Below, piece after piece: positions 24,091-33,001 of a stretch of 64,000 bases of DNA; positions within the stretch are counted from its first letter, which is position 1; every line of letters begins with the position of its first letter. The position numbers were made by a program, and so were the translations under genes. This stretch comes from Rhodobiaceae bacterium (lineage in GTDB: Bacteria > Pseudomonadota > Alphaproteobacteria > Parvibaculales > Parvibaculaceae). The stretch lies in contig CP030277.1 in NCBI GenBank assembly GCA_003330885.1, positions 558,001 to 622,000 on the forward strand. Reading direction: 5' to 3'. Below the pieces are notes generated by a model. That model worked only from the letters and a program-made list of their open reading frames with translations. It ran no database searches and had not been told where the DNA came from.

Positions 24091-26028
24091 TCAGCTTTCT
24101 CTTTGATTTACGCCCTGGAGTAGCCGCTTGAGGGGCTGAAGAAGAGCCGGACGCTTAATCTCCCGCTTGCCATAGGCTTGCGTGATCCGATCAAATACGA
24201 TGGCGAGCGCCACAATGGCAATGCCCGCTGTGAGGCCCTGGCCAACATCCAGCCGCTGAATGCCGAGCAGGACCTGTTCGCCAAGGCCCCGCGCGCCAAT
24301 CATCGAAGCGATTACCACCATGGAAAGCGCCATCATGATGGTCTGATTGATGCCCGCCATAATGTTGGGAAGAGCAAGCGGCATCTCAATGTCCACAAGC
24401 TGCTGCCAGCGTTCCGCACCAAGGTCGGCGGCGACTTCTGTATACGCATCAGCGACTAGGCGAATGCCAAGGTCCGTTAGACGAATAAGCGGCGGCGTCG
24501 CATAGATGACCGTAGCGAAGACAGCAGGCACTTTGCCGAGACCAAAGAGCATCAATGCCGGGATGAGATAGACAAAACTCGGCAGGGTCTGCATGGCATC
24601 CAGAACGGGCAAAGAGAAGCGTCGCACGCGCGGAAGTTTGGCAAGCATCACGCCGAATGGAATGCCAATCACCAGGGCGAGCAGCACAGAGACGGTCGTC
24701 AGCGCCAATGTCTGCATAGCGAGGTCCCAAAGCCCCAATACCCCAACAGAGAAGAGCGCGAGAGTGAACCCGACCGGCGCCCAAAGACTTCCCGTGGCAT
24801 GCCAGCCGACGACCGCGGCAATGGCAAGCACCAGCCACCAGGGCAGTACTTGCAGGCCGTCTTCCATAAGAAGAATGAGTTTCAGGACCTGATTGCCTGC
24901 AGCTTCAAAGAGACCGCCATAGTTGGCGACAAAGCCCTCGATCCACTCATTGACCCAGGCTGAGATGGGAAAACGCCATTCCTGGGGAAAGGAGGATGCT
25001 TCTGTTTCTCTGCGCTCGCCCACAATACGCGCAGCAATTTCCGGTGAGACCCATTTGCGCCAAACGTCGGGGCGGGTCTCCAGGAAGTTCTGAGCTGCGT
25101 CCCGTGTTGTTGCTTCCTTGTTGGCGTTGAGGTAGGCAAGCGCCTCGCTCGCCATGGCGGAGGTGGTTTTATACTGCTTGAGAAAGGCGACGACTTGCGG
25201 CGCCTCGGCGGCAAATTTCGTATTCACCCCAATGGAGACTTCTGTCGTTGGATAGGCGGTGGGTGGCGCATTGTCAGGGTCGTCGCTGAAGGCTTCCCAC
25301 GCTTCTCTTGAATAGGGCGGCTCCTCCAGCATCACCATGTCATAGCTGCCGAGCACCCATGTTGGGCCCCAATGGTAGGCGACAATAGGCTGGCCGCGCG
25401 TATAGGCAGAAGCAATGGCGGCAGCAAGCGACGACGCGGCGCCTGGGCGGAAATTGGTAAAGGTTTCATCCAAGCCATAGGCGCGAAGTTTTGCGTTGTT
25501 CAACAGCTCGCACTGCCAGCCCAGAATGCAATTATAGAAGCGCCCCTTCGTGGGCTCTTCCGGATCGGTGAAGAGGGAGGCATAGCGGGGCAGGTCGTAG
25601 ACAGACTTGAGCTCAGGCGCTGCCGCTTCGATGCCCCGGTCCGGATCGCCTTCCACCAGATAGCGCGGCACATACCAGCCCTGAACCGCATCGGGGAAAT
25701 TGATGCCAAGATCAATCACGTCGCCGCGCTCAAGGGCGGCCGTCCAGGGTTCCACGAGATTGTCCCGCCAGACTTCCATGAGCACGTCAATATCGCCGCG
25801 CCCAAGGCCCGTCACCAGCGGCAGGGTGGAACCTGGAATGGCATCAGTCTCACAGCCATAGCCTTCTTCAAGGATGATCCGCGCCACCTCATTGTGAAAG
25901 GCGGCGGAATCCCAATCGAGCCCCCCAAACATGATCGGGCGGTCAATGTCGCAGGTTTCGGCATGTGCTGAAGGTGTGAGCCAGACGAGGCTGACAATGA
26001 GAAGGCTGAAAAGTCGGAGAAAAGAGAT
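24091..26028 (-). CDS. Glycine betaine/proline ABC transporter, substrate-binding protein fused to permease (OpuA-like)
   Basis: The N-terminal half is an OpuAC-type binding protein (mature ETCDIDRPIMFGGLDWDS; GSTLPLVTGLGRGDIDVLMEVW; YHWGPTWVLGSYDM). The C-terminal half is a ProW/OpuAB permease with six helices and the EAA loop EVAADLGAERWQQLVDIEMPLALP. The first ATG (25932) lies inside the mature binding domain. In-frame sequence upstream to a TAG at 26035-26037 encodes a clear signal peptide (FLRLFSLLIVSLVWLTPSAHA) but has no ATG, GTG or TTG; the best candidate is ATC at 26026-26028. So the gene uses a rare start, has lost it, or the base is misread. No ATPase gene is adjacent. Confidence 0.85.
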   Translation of the reverse strand: MSFLRLFSLLIVSLVWLTPSAHAETCDIDRPIMFGGLDWDSAAFHNEVARIILEEGYGCETDAIPGSTLPLVTGLGRGDIDVLMEVWRDNLVEPWTAALERGDVIDLGINFPDAVQGWYVPRYLVEGDPDRGIEAAAPELKSVYDLPRYASLFTDPEEPTKGRFYNCILGWQCELLNNAKLRAYGLDETFTNFRPGAASSLAAAIASAYTRGQPIVAYHWGPTWVLGSYDMVMLEEPPYSREAWEAFSDDPDNAPPTAYPTTEVSIGVNTKFAAEAPQVVAFLKQYKTTSAMASEALAYLNANKEATTRDAAQNFLETRPDVWRKWVSPEIAARIVGERRETEASSFPQEWRFPISAWVNEWIEGFVANYGGLFEAAGNQVLKLILLMEDGLQVLPWWLVLAIAAVVGWHATGSLWAPVGFTLALFSVGVLGLWDLAMQTLALTTVSVLLALVIGIPFGVMLAKLPRVRRFSLPVLDAMQTLPSFVYLIPALMLFGLGKVPAVFATVIYATPPLIRLTDLGIRLVADAYTEVAADLGAERWQQLVDIEMPLALPNIMAGINQTIMMALSMVVIASMIGARGLGEQVLLGIQRLDVGQGLTAGIAIVALAIVFDRITQAYGKREIKRPALLQPLKRLLQGVNQRES

Positions 26029-26185
26029 GGGAGCCTACAGAGGTTATGGAAAGGTCCCCGATTGTAGAGGCCCAGCAGATGCGGTCAAACCGGTTCGAAA
26101 ATCAGCAGGCATCTCCCGTTAGCTAGATCATACCGCTTGAGCGATCTGCGGGAACCGAAGTGCCACAGCGAATCTTCCTACCGCC

Positions 26186-27934
26186 CTAATAGCCAATCGC
26201 CGTGTCGTCGTACCCGCGCGTATCATCTGGTGCGCCGATAAGCGTGCCATCTTCCTCCACCAGGATCACTTCAAGCCGCCCGAGTTCCCAATCGAAGAAC
26301 GGGTAGATGACGGGCATGTGCCCGCGAACAACCAGCCCCACCAAGGTGACAACGTCGGGATTGCCCCGTTCCATCAGAATGACATCCGGCAGCCATTGTG
26401 CGTGTGATTTCCGCGCATCAACCGCTTGCTGTGCGCTCATGCCAAAATCGATCACATTGAGAATGGATTGGAACACCGAGGTGATGATGGTGGAGCCGCC
26501 CGGTGATCCCACAACCATGAAAAGGTCGCCGTCTTGCTCGACAATCGTCGGTGACATGGAAGACAGCATTCGCTTTTCAGGCTGGATCGCATTTTCTTCT
26601 GCGCCCACAAGGCCAAACTGGTTCGGGTGACCGGGCTTGATAGAGAAGTCATCCATCTCATTATTGAGGAAGAAACCGGCTCCCTTCACAACAAGCTTAG
26701 AGCCAAACATGCCATTCAGCGTCGTGGTGACCGACACTGCATTACCTTGCTTGTCGACGATCGAATAATGCGTTGTCTCAACACTCTCGATCACCTCCAC
26801 CGTGCCGGGTTTTACGTCTTCGCTGGGCGTAGCGCTTTCCATATCAATACTCGCCATACGCGCGCTCACGAATTCCTCGCCGGTGAGGCGGGGAATGTCG
26901 ACCTCGACAAAATCCGGATCCCCGAGATAGGTCGCGCGATCCGCATAGACGCGCCGTGCCAGTTCGGTCATCAGATGAATATGGTCTGTTGAATTATGGC
27001 CCATAGCCGCCACGTCATAGGCCTCAACCCCTTTGAGAAGCTGGACAAGAGCGATGCCGCCCGAAGAGGGCGGTGGCATGGAGATAATTCGGTGGCCGCG
27101 ATAGGTGCCAATAATGGGGTCGCGCCACACAGATCGATAATCTGACAGGTCTTCACGGGTGATGAGACCACCGCCCGCTTCCATCTCATCGACGATCAGC
27201 TCTGCGGTGGTACCCTCATAAAAACCAGCACGCCCCGCGTCGCGAATGCGGGTGAGCGTGGCGGCGAGGTCAGGCTGGGCGATTTCTTCGCCCGCCGCCC
27301 ATGGCGTGTCTTTGAGGGCTGCAGGGGTGAATCGGTTGACCTTAGAAAAGGTGTTGCGGAAGCGATTGAGTGAACCCGCGCCCTTCGGCGTCAGGACATA
27401 GCCTTCGCTGGCGAGTGTGATGGCAGGTTGTACCAGCTCCGCAAAGGGAAGCGTACCAAAGCGTTCATGGACTTCCACCATGCCGTCAACAGTGCCAGGA
27501 ACACCGACGGCAAGGGGACCAGTGAGGCTGAGACCTGGAACAACATTGCCTTCTCCGTCCAGATACATGTCCCGATGGGCGGACTTGGGCGCCCGTTCGC
27601 GATAGTCCAATGTGCCGGTGGCGCCATCTGCCTGCCGGTAGACCAGAAAGCCGCCGCCGCCAATATTGCCCGCCTGTGGGTAAACAACGGCAAGAGCGAA
27701 CTGCACCGCAACCGCCGCGTCAAACGCATTGCCACCTTGCTTTAGAACATCAATGCCAACCTGGCTCGCCAGCGCATGGGCGCTAACGACCATGCCGTTC
27801 TGGCCTCGTACTTCGCCCTCGCGTTCAAACACCGCCGCCCGTTTGTTCCAATAGAAATCCTGATGGACGAACAGAGCGCCAAATATCAGAACCGCCAGCA
27901 GTGTAAGGAGAGAAAGGCCAATTTTTTTGAGCAA
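26186..27934 (-). CDS. ggt: Gamma-glutamyltransferase
   Basis: I place the start at the TTG of LLKKIGLSLLTLLAVLIF (complement of 27932-27934), with AGGACC seven bases upstream. There is no ATG before the conserved region, and the longest frame starts at a TTG inside the preceding terminator. The 582-aa product has an N-terminal membrane anchor and the Ntn-hydrolase fold. It is expected to cleave itself before the nucleophile Thr387 in ESVETTHYSIVD, and has GNIGGGGFLVYR early and MSSMSPTIV and VGSPGGSTIITSV late. It transfers or hydrolyses the gamma-glutamyl group of glutathione in the periplasm. Alone on the minus strand. Confidence 0.92.
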   Translation of the reverse strand: MLKKIGLSLLTLLAVLIFGALFVHQDFYWNKRAAVFEREGEVRGQNGMVVSAHALASQVGIDVLKQGGNAFDAAVAVQFALAVVYPQAGNIGGGGFLVYRQADGATGTLDYRERAPKSAHRDMYLDGEGNVVPGLSLTGPLAVGVPGTVDGMVEVHERFGTLPFAELVQPAITLASEGYVLTPKGAGSLNRFRNTFSKVNRFTPAALKDTPWAAGEEIAQPDLAATLTRIRDAGRAGFYEGTTAELIVDEMEAGGGLITREDLSDYRSVWRDPIIGTYRGHRIISMPPPSSGGIALVQLLKGVEAYDVAAMGHNSTDHIHLMTELARRVYADRATYLGDPDFVEVDIPRLTGEEFVSARMASIDMESATPSEDVKPGTVEVIESVETTHYSIVDKQGNAVSVTTTLNGMFGSKLVVKGAGFFLNNEMDDFSIKPGHPNQFGLVGAEENAIQPEKRMLSSMSPTIVEQDGDLFMVVGSPGGSTIITSVFQSILNVIDFGMSAQQAVDARKSHAQWLPDVILMERGNPDVVTLVGLVVRGHMPVIYPFFDWELGRLEVILVEEDGTLIGAPDDTRGYDDTAIGY

Positions 27935-28022
27935 GGGATTAGGTCCTGTTCTTGGTGTTCTTTTCTGGAGCCGACTATGAAACGGGAGTGCGGGAGAGAC
28001 AAGCTGGTGGCTCGGCGGGCAC

Positions 28023-28051
28023 AAAAAAAGGGGAGCGCAGGCTCCCCTTTT
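28023..28051 (-). terminator. Rho-independent terminator after the SDR gene
   Basis: AAAAGGGGAGC (28026-28036) and GCTCCCCTTTT (28041-28051) form a perfect 11-bp stem with a GCAG loop. Read on the minus strand it is followed by a run of seven T residues (28029-28023), 25 bp past the SDR stop. Confidence 0.92.
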
Positions 28052-28075
28052 AAAACGTTTGAAAAAGCGTGAGGC

Positions 28076-28978
28076 TTACTTGCCGGATGCTTTTTCGAAG
28101 AATTTGCCGGTCTGCTCGCCGCCCATGAAGAAGGCTTTGGCGTTCGACATGTCTGCGATTTTGTCGAAGTTTTCGGCAACGTCTTCAGCTGTGAGGCCGT
28201 CACGTCCGAGATACATGCCATCAGACTCCATGATCTTCGCAACAGAGAAGACGCCAGCGCCTGCGCACATAATCGTGCCGGTTGGAGCATCTTCGGAAAC
28301 GAGATACATCGCAGCAGGTGTCACGCTTTCAGGTGTGAGCATCTGTTCGGCTTCAGGTGGCATCAGATTTTTTGTCATCCGTGTGTAGGCAACAGGGGCG
28401 AGCGCGTTGCAACGGATATTGTCTTTCTGGCCTTCAAGCTTCAGCGTGTTGATGAAACCAACAACGCCAAGCTTGCCAGCGCCATAATTGGTCTGGCCGA
28501 AGTTGCCGTAGAGGCCGGAAGAAGAAGACGTGACCATGATGCGGCCATAGCCCTGTTCCTTCATGATTGGGAACACAGCTTTGGTTGGCTTCACGGTGCC
28601 GAACAGGTGAACGTCGATCACCATCTGGAAGTCGCCCATCTCCATTTTCACGAAGCTCTTGTCGCGAAGAATGCCGGCATTGTTGATCAGAATGTCGATG
28701 CGACCGAACTCGTCCATGGTCTGAGAGACCATGTTGGCAACGCCAGCATCATCAGTGACAGAAGAACCGTTGGCGATGGCTTCACCACCAGCTGCTTTGA
28801 TTTCTGCAACCACAGCGTCAGCAGCGGCTGAAGACCCATCAGACCCGTCAACAGAACCGCCCAGATCGTTCACAACGACCTTTGCGCCGCGCTTGGCAAG
28901 ATCCAAAGCATGCGAACGGCCAAGGCCCCCGCCTGCGCCGGTAACGATGGCTACTTTGCCTTCAAAGCTAATGCTCAT
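28076..28978 (-). CDS. Short-chain dehydrogenase, MFE2-type 3-hydroxyacyl-CoA dehydrogenase-like
   Basis: A 300-aa NAD(P)-dependent oxidoreductase. Its Rossmann motif is TGAGGGLGRSHALDLAKRGAK split around 13-20, with NDLGGSVDG at 37-45, INNAGILRD at 98-106 and the catalytic S152/Y165/K169 in SSSSGLYGNFGQTNYGAGKLG. The sequence LGGSVDG plus the GRSHAL helix is typical of the dehydrogenase half of peroxisomal multifunctional enzyme 2, so a 3-hydroxyacyl-CoA or steroid-type substrate is likely. The C-terminal extension (about 250-300) is longer than in simple SDRs. AAGGAGA precedes the ATG. Monocistronic with its own terminator. Confidence 0.9.
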   Translation of the reverse strand: MSISFEGKVAIVTGAGGGLGRSHALDLAKRGAKVVVNDLGGSVDGSDGSSAAADAVVAEIKAAGGEAIANGSSVTDDAGVANMVSQTMDEFGRIDILINNAGILRDKSFVKMEMGDFQMVIDVHLFGTVKPTKAVFPIMKEQGYGRIMVTSSSSGLYGNFGQTNYGAGKLGVVGFINTLKLEGQKDNIRCNALAPVAYTRMTKNLMPPEAEQMLTPESVTPAAMYLVSEDAPTGTIMCAGAGVFSVAKIMESDGMYLGRDGLTAEDVAENFDKIADMSNAKAFFMGGEQTGKFFEKASGK

Positions 28979-29219
28979 GTCTGACTGTCTCCTTGTGAGA
29001 TGTTTCTTATGAATATGCGAGCGGCGCGTCCAGATTGAACAAAAGCCCCTCCGCCCGCAGATTTACGGGAAATTTGGCGCTCTTTGTGCCCGAGCGGGCT
29101 CCAAGGGTCAAGCCAAGGGTATGACGGGTAAAAAGGGTGAGATTTCAAGGCTTTGTAGTTGCCGTGGGAATGCCTGCCCTTAAGATGCGGGGGTTTGTTT
29201 AGCGGTATTTGGGGGCTTC

Positions 29220-30479
29220 ATGACGATTTACGCGGCGCAGAGCGCCTTGGGACTGCTGGTGCTGACCGCGCTCGCATGGGCGATCAGCGAAGACAGGACC
29301 AGGCTCTCCTGGCGTTTGATCGCCACTGGCCTGGGTCTGCAAGTGCTCATTGCGCTCATCCTCACCAAAGTGCCGCTCGCCCGTGAGGCGCTGATTGCGC
29401 TGAATGGTGTTGTTGACACATTGATGGCAGCAACCAATGAAGGCACCTCATTTGTGTTTGGCTATGTTGGCGGCGGCGATGCACCCTTCGATATTGCCAA
29501 TCCGCAAAACGCTTTTGTCTTGGGGTTTCAGGCGCTGCCATTGGTGCTGGTTGTGTCGGCCTTGTCGGCGCTCCTCTGGTACTGGCGGATTCTGCCCTGG
29601 GTCACCAAAGGCTTTGCGCTGGCGCTGCAGCGATCTTTCAACCTCGGCGGAGCTGTGGGCTTTGGCACAGCGGCCAACGTGTTTTTGGGCATGGTGGAGT
29701 CGCCGCTGCTTATTCGGCCCTACATGGCACGCCTCACACGCTCCGAACTTTTCATCCTGATGACGGTCGGGCTTGCCACCGTCGCGGGAACGGTGATCGT
29801 GCTTTATGCCTTTGTGCTCTCGTCCATCCTTGAAGGCGCCATGGGACAAATTCTGACAGCTTCGCTTATCTCACTGCCAGCAGCTGTGCTGGTCGCCAAG
29901 CTGATGGTGCCCGGCAGCGTCGACGAAGCACCGACGGACGGTGAGGTGAGCGCAGAAGACCTGGGCTATCAAAGCAGCATGGACGCAGTGACCCGAGGCA
30001 CGCTCGATGGGCTTGCCTTGTTCCTGAATATCCTGGCCATGCTTCTGGTGCTCGTTGCGCTGGTCGCGCTCGCCAATATCCTGCTGGGCCTCTTCCCCAG
30101 TGTCGGTGATGCGCCGCTGACACTTCAACGCATCTTCGGCTGGCTCTTTGCGCCATTGGTTTTTCTGATGGGTGTGCCTTGGGGTGAGGCGGCAGTCGCG
30201 GGCCAGCTTATGGGAACTAAGACCATCCTCAACGAATTCCTGGCCTATGTGAGCCTGACCCAGACGCCGGTGGAAGACCTATCTGAGCGCTCCCGCCTGA
30301 TCATGGTCTATGGGCTCTGCGGGTTCGCCAATCTAGGCTCTGTCGGCATTATGATCGGGGGGCTGTCCGCCATTGTGCCGGAGCGTCGCCCGGAAATTAC
30401 ATCACTGGCCATGAAAGCGCTTGTAGGGGGAACCCTCGCTGCTGCCATGACCGGTGCCACCATCGGAATGATCTCGTAA
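29220..30479 (+). CDS. Concentrative nucleoside transporter (CNT/NupC family)
   Basis: A 419-aa inner-membrane symporter with about ten hydrophobic segments. CNT landmarks are GTAANVFLGMVESPLLIRPYM (about 156-176, the G-x-x-E-S-P nucleoside/cation site), TRSELFILMTVGLATVAGTV, TKTILNEFLAYVSL (about 336-349, N-E-F) and CGFANLGSVGIMIGGLSAI (about 379-397). It imports nucleosides with H+ or Na+. The 240-bp gap upstream, shared with the divergent SDR gene, contains a GCCCG-AG-CGGGC palindrome (29088-29099) and a CCAAGGGT direct repeat (29101, 29113). A glutathione transferase gene follows after 18 bp. Confidence 0.92.
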   Translation: MTIYAAQSALGLLVLTALAWAISEDRTRLSWRLIATGLGLQVLIALILTKVPLAREALIALNGVVDTLMAATNEGTSFVFGYVGGGDAPFDIANPQNAFVLGFQALPLVLVVSALSALLWYWRILPWVTKGFALALQRSFNLGGAVGFGTAANVFLGMVESPLLIRPYMARLTRSELFILMTVGLATVAGTVIVLYAFVLSSILEGAMGQILTASLISLPAAVLVAKLMVPGSVDEAPTDGEVSAEDLGYQSSMDAVTRGTLDGLALFLNILAMLLVLVALVALANILLGLFPSVGDAPLTLQRIFGWLFAPLVFLMGVPWGEAAVAGQLMGTKTILNEFLAYVSLTQTPVEDLSERSRLIMVYGLCGFANLGSVGIMIGGLSAIVPERRPEITSLAMKALVGGTLAAAMTGATIGMIS

Positions 30480-30497
30480 CCCAAAAAGGAACCACCC

Positions 30498-31106
30498 ATG
30501 AAAATCTATGACGACACACGCGCACCCAATCCGCGGCGCGTCCGCATCTACCTGGCGGAGAAGGGCATCGACGTTCCGCTGGAACAAACACCGGTGATGG
30601 AACGCGCAAACAGGACTGAGGCGTTTAAAGAAAAGAACGCGCTCCAGCAGATACCTGTTCTGGAGCTGGATGATGGCACCTGTATCGCGGAGAGCCTTGC
30701 AATCTGCCGCTACTTCGAAGCAGCAAATCCTGAGAACCCACTGTTCGGATCAACACCGCTTGAGCAGGCGCAGGTTGAGATGTGGAACCGCCGGATTGAG
30801 TTTCAGCTGCTTGGCACAGTGGGTGCATATTGGCGCCATTGCCATCCACTGACAGCGGCTCTTGGTGGACAGATCAAGGAAGCTGGAGAAGCCGGCAAGA
30901 AACGCGCTGAGTTCATTCTGAATTGGCTGAACGAAGACCTCGCAGGCCGTGACTATTTTGCCGGTGACAGCTTTACGGTGGCAGACATCACGGCGCTCTG
31001 TGTCATCGACTTTGCGACCTTTGTCGGCATCCCTATTCCTGAAGATGCAGCCAACCTCAAAGCCTGGCATGAGCGTGTCTCCGCACGACCGAGTGCGACT
31101 GCCTGA
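30498..31106 (+). CDS. Glutathione S-transferase family protein
   Basis: A 202-aa two-domain protein. The thioredoxin-like N-terminal domain (1-80) begins MKIYDDTRAPNPRRVRIYL and has QIPVLELDDGTCIAESLAI with the cis-Pro and the E-S pair that bind the glutathione gamma-glutamyl group. The all-helical C-terminal domain (about 90-202) contains FTVADITALCVIDFATFVG with the conserved N-capping Asp. The catalytic Ser/Tyr/Cys position near residue 10 is not obvious (APNPRR), as in several bacterial GST classes. It lies 18 bp after the nucleoside transporter with AAAAAGGA before the ATG, so it is likely cotranscribed. Confidence 0.92.
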   Translation: MKIYDDTRAPNPRRVRIYLAEKGIDVPLEQTPVMERANRTEAFKEKNALQQIPVLELDDGTCIAESLAICRYFEAANPENPLFGSTPLEQAQVEMWNRRIEFQLLGTVGAYWRHCHPLTAALGGQIKEAGEAGKKRAEFILNWLNEDLAGRDYFAGDSFTVADITALCVIDFATFVGIPIPEDAANLKAWHERVSARPSATA

Positions 31107-31409
31107 TGGTTTTTTTGAGGGGAAAGTTGAGAGGGGCGAAGGCGGTGGCCGGGGGTACATTCAGACACCGCCTTGCCCCCTCAGGACCCAACCAGATAAC
31201 GCATGACAATCTAGCCAGGGCATTCAGGCCGCCGTTCCCAGCGGTTGAAATGAAGATGACAAGATTCACCTGAACAGTTCCTGAACTAGATGAACAGGTT
31301 TCGGTCATCCCGAAATAAACGAATTTCTGGCAGTTTTCAGTGGTTTTTGGCGGGTCGTAAATTTGTGTTACTGTTTTGCGGCAAGATTTGAGGGTCGAGG
31401 GGAGACGTA
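31107..31409. other. Intergenic region with a 9-bp inverted repeat
   Basis: This 303-bp gap separates the GST gene from the GPH symporter gene. AAGGCGGTG (31139-31147) and CACCGCCTT (31166-31174) form a perfect 9-bp stem with an 18-nt loop and no T-run, possibly a weak terminator. The right half is AT-richer and presumably holds the symporter promoter. I found no convincing gene; the minus-strand frame across it overlaps both neighbours. Confidence 0.4.
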
Positions 31410-32891
31410 ATGTCGGCAATAGATCACACAGGGGAATCAGAAAGCGGCTCGCAAGACAGGGTCCCCTTTGGGCATCTGGTCGCCTACGCGCAAATGACCT
31501 TGCCCCTCGCTGTGATTGGTCTGCCCATCGCCATTTACATCCCCGCATTTTATAGCGGGACACTTGGGTTGAACCTTGCCGCGGTCGGTGTGGTCCTCAT
31601 GCTGGCGCGTTTCTCTGACGTGATCACTGATCCGCTGATTGGACGCATGAGTGACCGGACGCGAGGCAGTTTTGGTCGCCGCCGACCTTGGATCGCCCTG
31701 GGCGTGCCGCTCATGGCGCTGTCCGCCTTCATGTTGTTTGTGCCAAGTGAACCAGTGTCGCTAGGATATTTGTTTCTCTGGATCTCAGCGATTTACCTCG
31801 GCTTCACGCTGATCACCATCCCCTATGGCGCCTGGGGCGCGGAGCTTTCGACCGACTATCGCGAACGTAGCCGCATTACTGGCGCGAGAGAGGTCTTCCT
31901 GCTGATTGGTCTGATCTCAGCCATCCTTATTCCTGTCGTGTGGGCCATTGTATCAGGCGCCGAAACGCAAGAAGGCGAACTAAATTCTGTTTCCAAAGAG
32001 GCGATGGCATCTCTCGGATGGATGGTGATCCTCCTATTGCCTCTCTGCGCGGCGATCCTGTTCTGGAAAATCCGGGAGCCCGCACCGCAGACGACGCAAA
32101 CAATTTCGTTGGCGGATGGTCTAAAAGCCATCATGCGTAATGGTCCATTTCGCCGCGTCCTGATCTCTACAATGGTGAGCGCATTGGCCGGATCATTGAA
32201 CGCTGCGGTGGCGATCCTGTTTTACGATCATGTGTTGAAACTGGGCGAAGCAGGTTTTGTGCTCATCCTCGTACTCTTTGGCACTGCGGCGCTCGGCTCC
32301 CCATTCTGGGTATCGCTGGGCAACAAGATGGGCAAGCATCGCGCGCTTTGCGTTGCTGTGTTCCTGTCAATGCTCGCATTCAGCTCGGTGCCGCTGGTTG
32401 TCTACTTCATCGTTCCCGTGTCGCCTGACTTTACCTTTGTCGCGATGTTCCTGATCACAATGGTGCAAGGCTTTGCCTTTGGCGCGGGGGCGATTTTGGG
32501 TGCTTCAATGCTCGCTGACGTTGTTGACTTGGACATGATGCGTTCGGGCGAACACCGCACCGGTCTCCTGTTTGCGTTCCTGGGGTTTGCACGGAAGTTC
32601 TTTGAAGCCGCAGGTGTTGGCATTGCGCTGCCGCTCATCGCGTTCCTGGGATTTGATCCCCAGGCGGAGGCGCAAACCGAAAGCGGGACGTTTGGCATTG
32701 TGATGGTCTATTGCCTGCTGCCTCTTGGCCTTTGGACCATCTCCGCCTTGGTGATTTGGAACTTCCCGATCACGGCCGAGCGCCTGACGCGCATCAGAGA
32801 AGCCTATGCGCGCCGCGCGGTAAGGCGGGGTGATGCAGAGCAGGGATCAGTCATTCCAGGCGTAACTGTGCAGCCGCTACCAGCGGACTAA
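31410..32891 (+). CDS. MFS transporter, glycoside-pentoside-hexuronide (GPH) cation symporter family
   Basis: A 493-aa protein with 12 predicted membrane helices. The loop 2-3 signature DPLIGRMSDRTRGSFGRRRPWI (within about 70-92) and the helix 5 region IPYGAWGAELSTDYRERSRITG identify the GPH family, which imports sugars or sulfonated and other organic acids with H+ or Na+. The substrate is unknown. The last six codons and the stop lie in the first copy of a 67-bp tandem duplication. Because the duplication starts within the gene but includes the stop, the protein end is unchanged. Confidence 0.9.
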   Translation: MSAIDHTGESESGSQDRVPFGHLVAYAQMTLPLAVIGLPIAIYIPAFYSGTLGLNLAAVGVVLMLARFSDVITDPLIGRMSDRTRGSFGRRRPWIALGVPLMALSAFMLFVPSEPVSLGYLFLWISAIYLGFTLITIPYGAWGAELSTDYRERSRITGAREVFLLIGLISAILIPVVWAIVSGAETQEGELNSVSKEAMASLGWMVILLLPLCAAILFWKIREPAPQTTQTISLADGLKAIMRNGPFRRVLISTMVSALAGSLNAAVAILFYDHVLKLGEAGFVLILVLFGTAALGSPFWVSLGNKMGKHRALCVAVFLSMLAFSSVPLVVYFIVPVSPDFTFVAMFLITMVQGFAFGAGAILGASMLADVVDLDMMRSGEHRTGLLFAFLGFARKFFEAAGVGIALPLIAFLGFDPQAEAQTESGTFGIVMVYCLLPLGLWTISALVIWNFPITAERLTRIREAYARRAVRRGDAEQGSVIPGVTVQPLPAD

Positions 32892-33001
32892 GGCTCAGGC
32901 GGTGATCAACAAGGATGAAACCCAGAAAGTCGCCGTGCAGCCGCTACCAGCGGACTAAGGCTCAGGCGGTGATCAACAAGGATGAAACCCAGAAAGTCGC
33001 C
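32868..33001. repeat. Perfect 67-bp tandem duplication across two convergent gene ends
   Basis: Bases 32868-32934 are repeated exactly at 32935-33001 (both begin GTGCAGCCGCTACCAGCGGA and end AAAGTCGCC). The unit contains the last codons and stop of the GPH symporter and, on the other strand, the last codons and stop of the HXXEE gene. The symporter uses the stop in copy 1 and the HXXEE gene uses the stop in copy 2, so neither protein is altered. Before duplication the two stops would have been about 3 bp apart. Complete identity suggests a recent event. Confidence 0.95.

Noticed and set aside
26088-26110. tRNA T-arm-like sequence GGTTCGAAAATC
   Set aside because: No acceptor or anticodon stem can be formed around it; no tRNA gene was found in the window.
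27935-28024. TTG start of gamma-glutamyltransferase at 28024
   Set aside because: That codon lies within the T-run of the SDR terminator; the TTG at 27934 has a ribosome-binding site and gives a normal anchor sequence.
31057-31563. 168-codon minus-strand frame across the GST/GPH intergenic region
   Set aside because: It overlaps both neighbours, is rich in Arg and Cys as is usual for shadow frames, and shows no domain.
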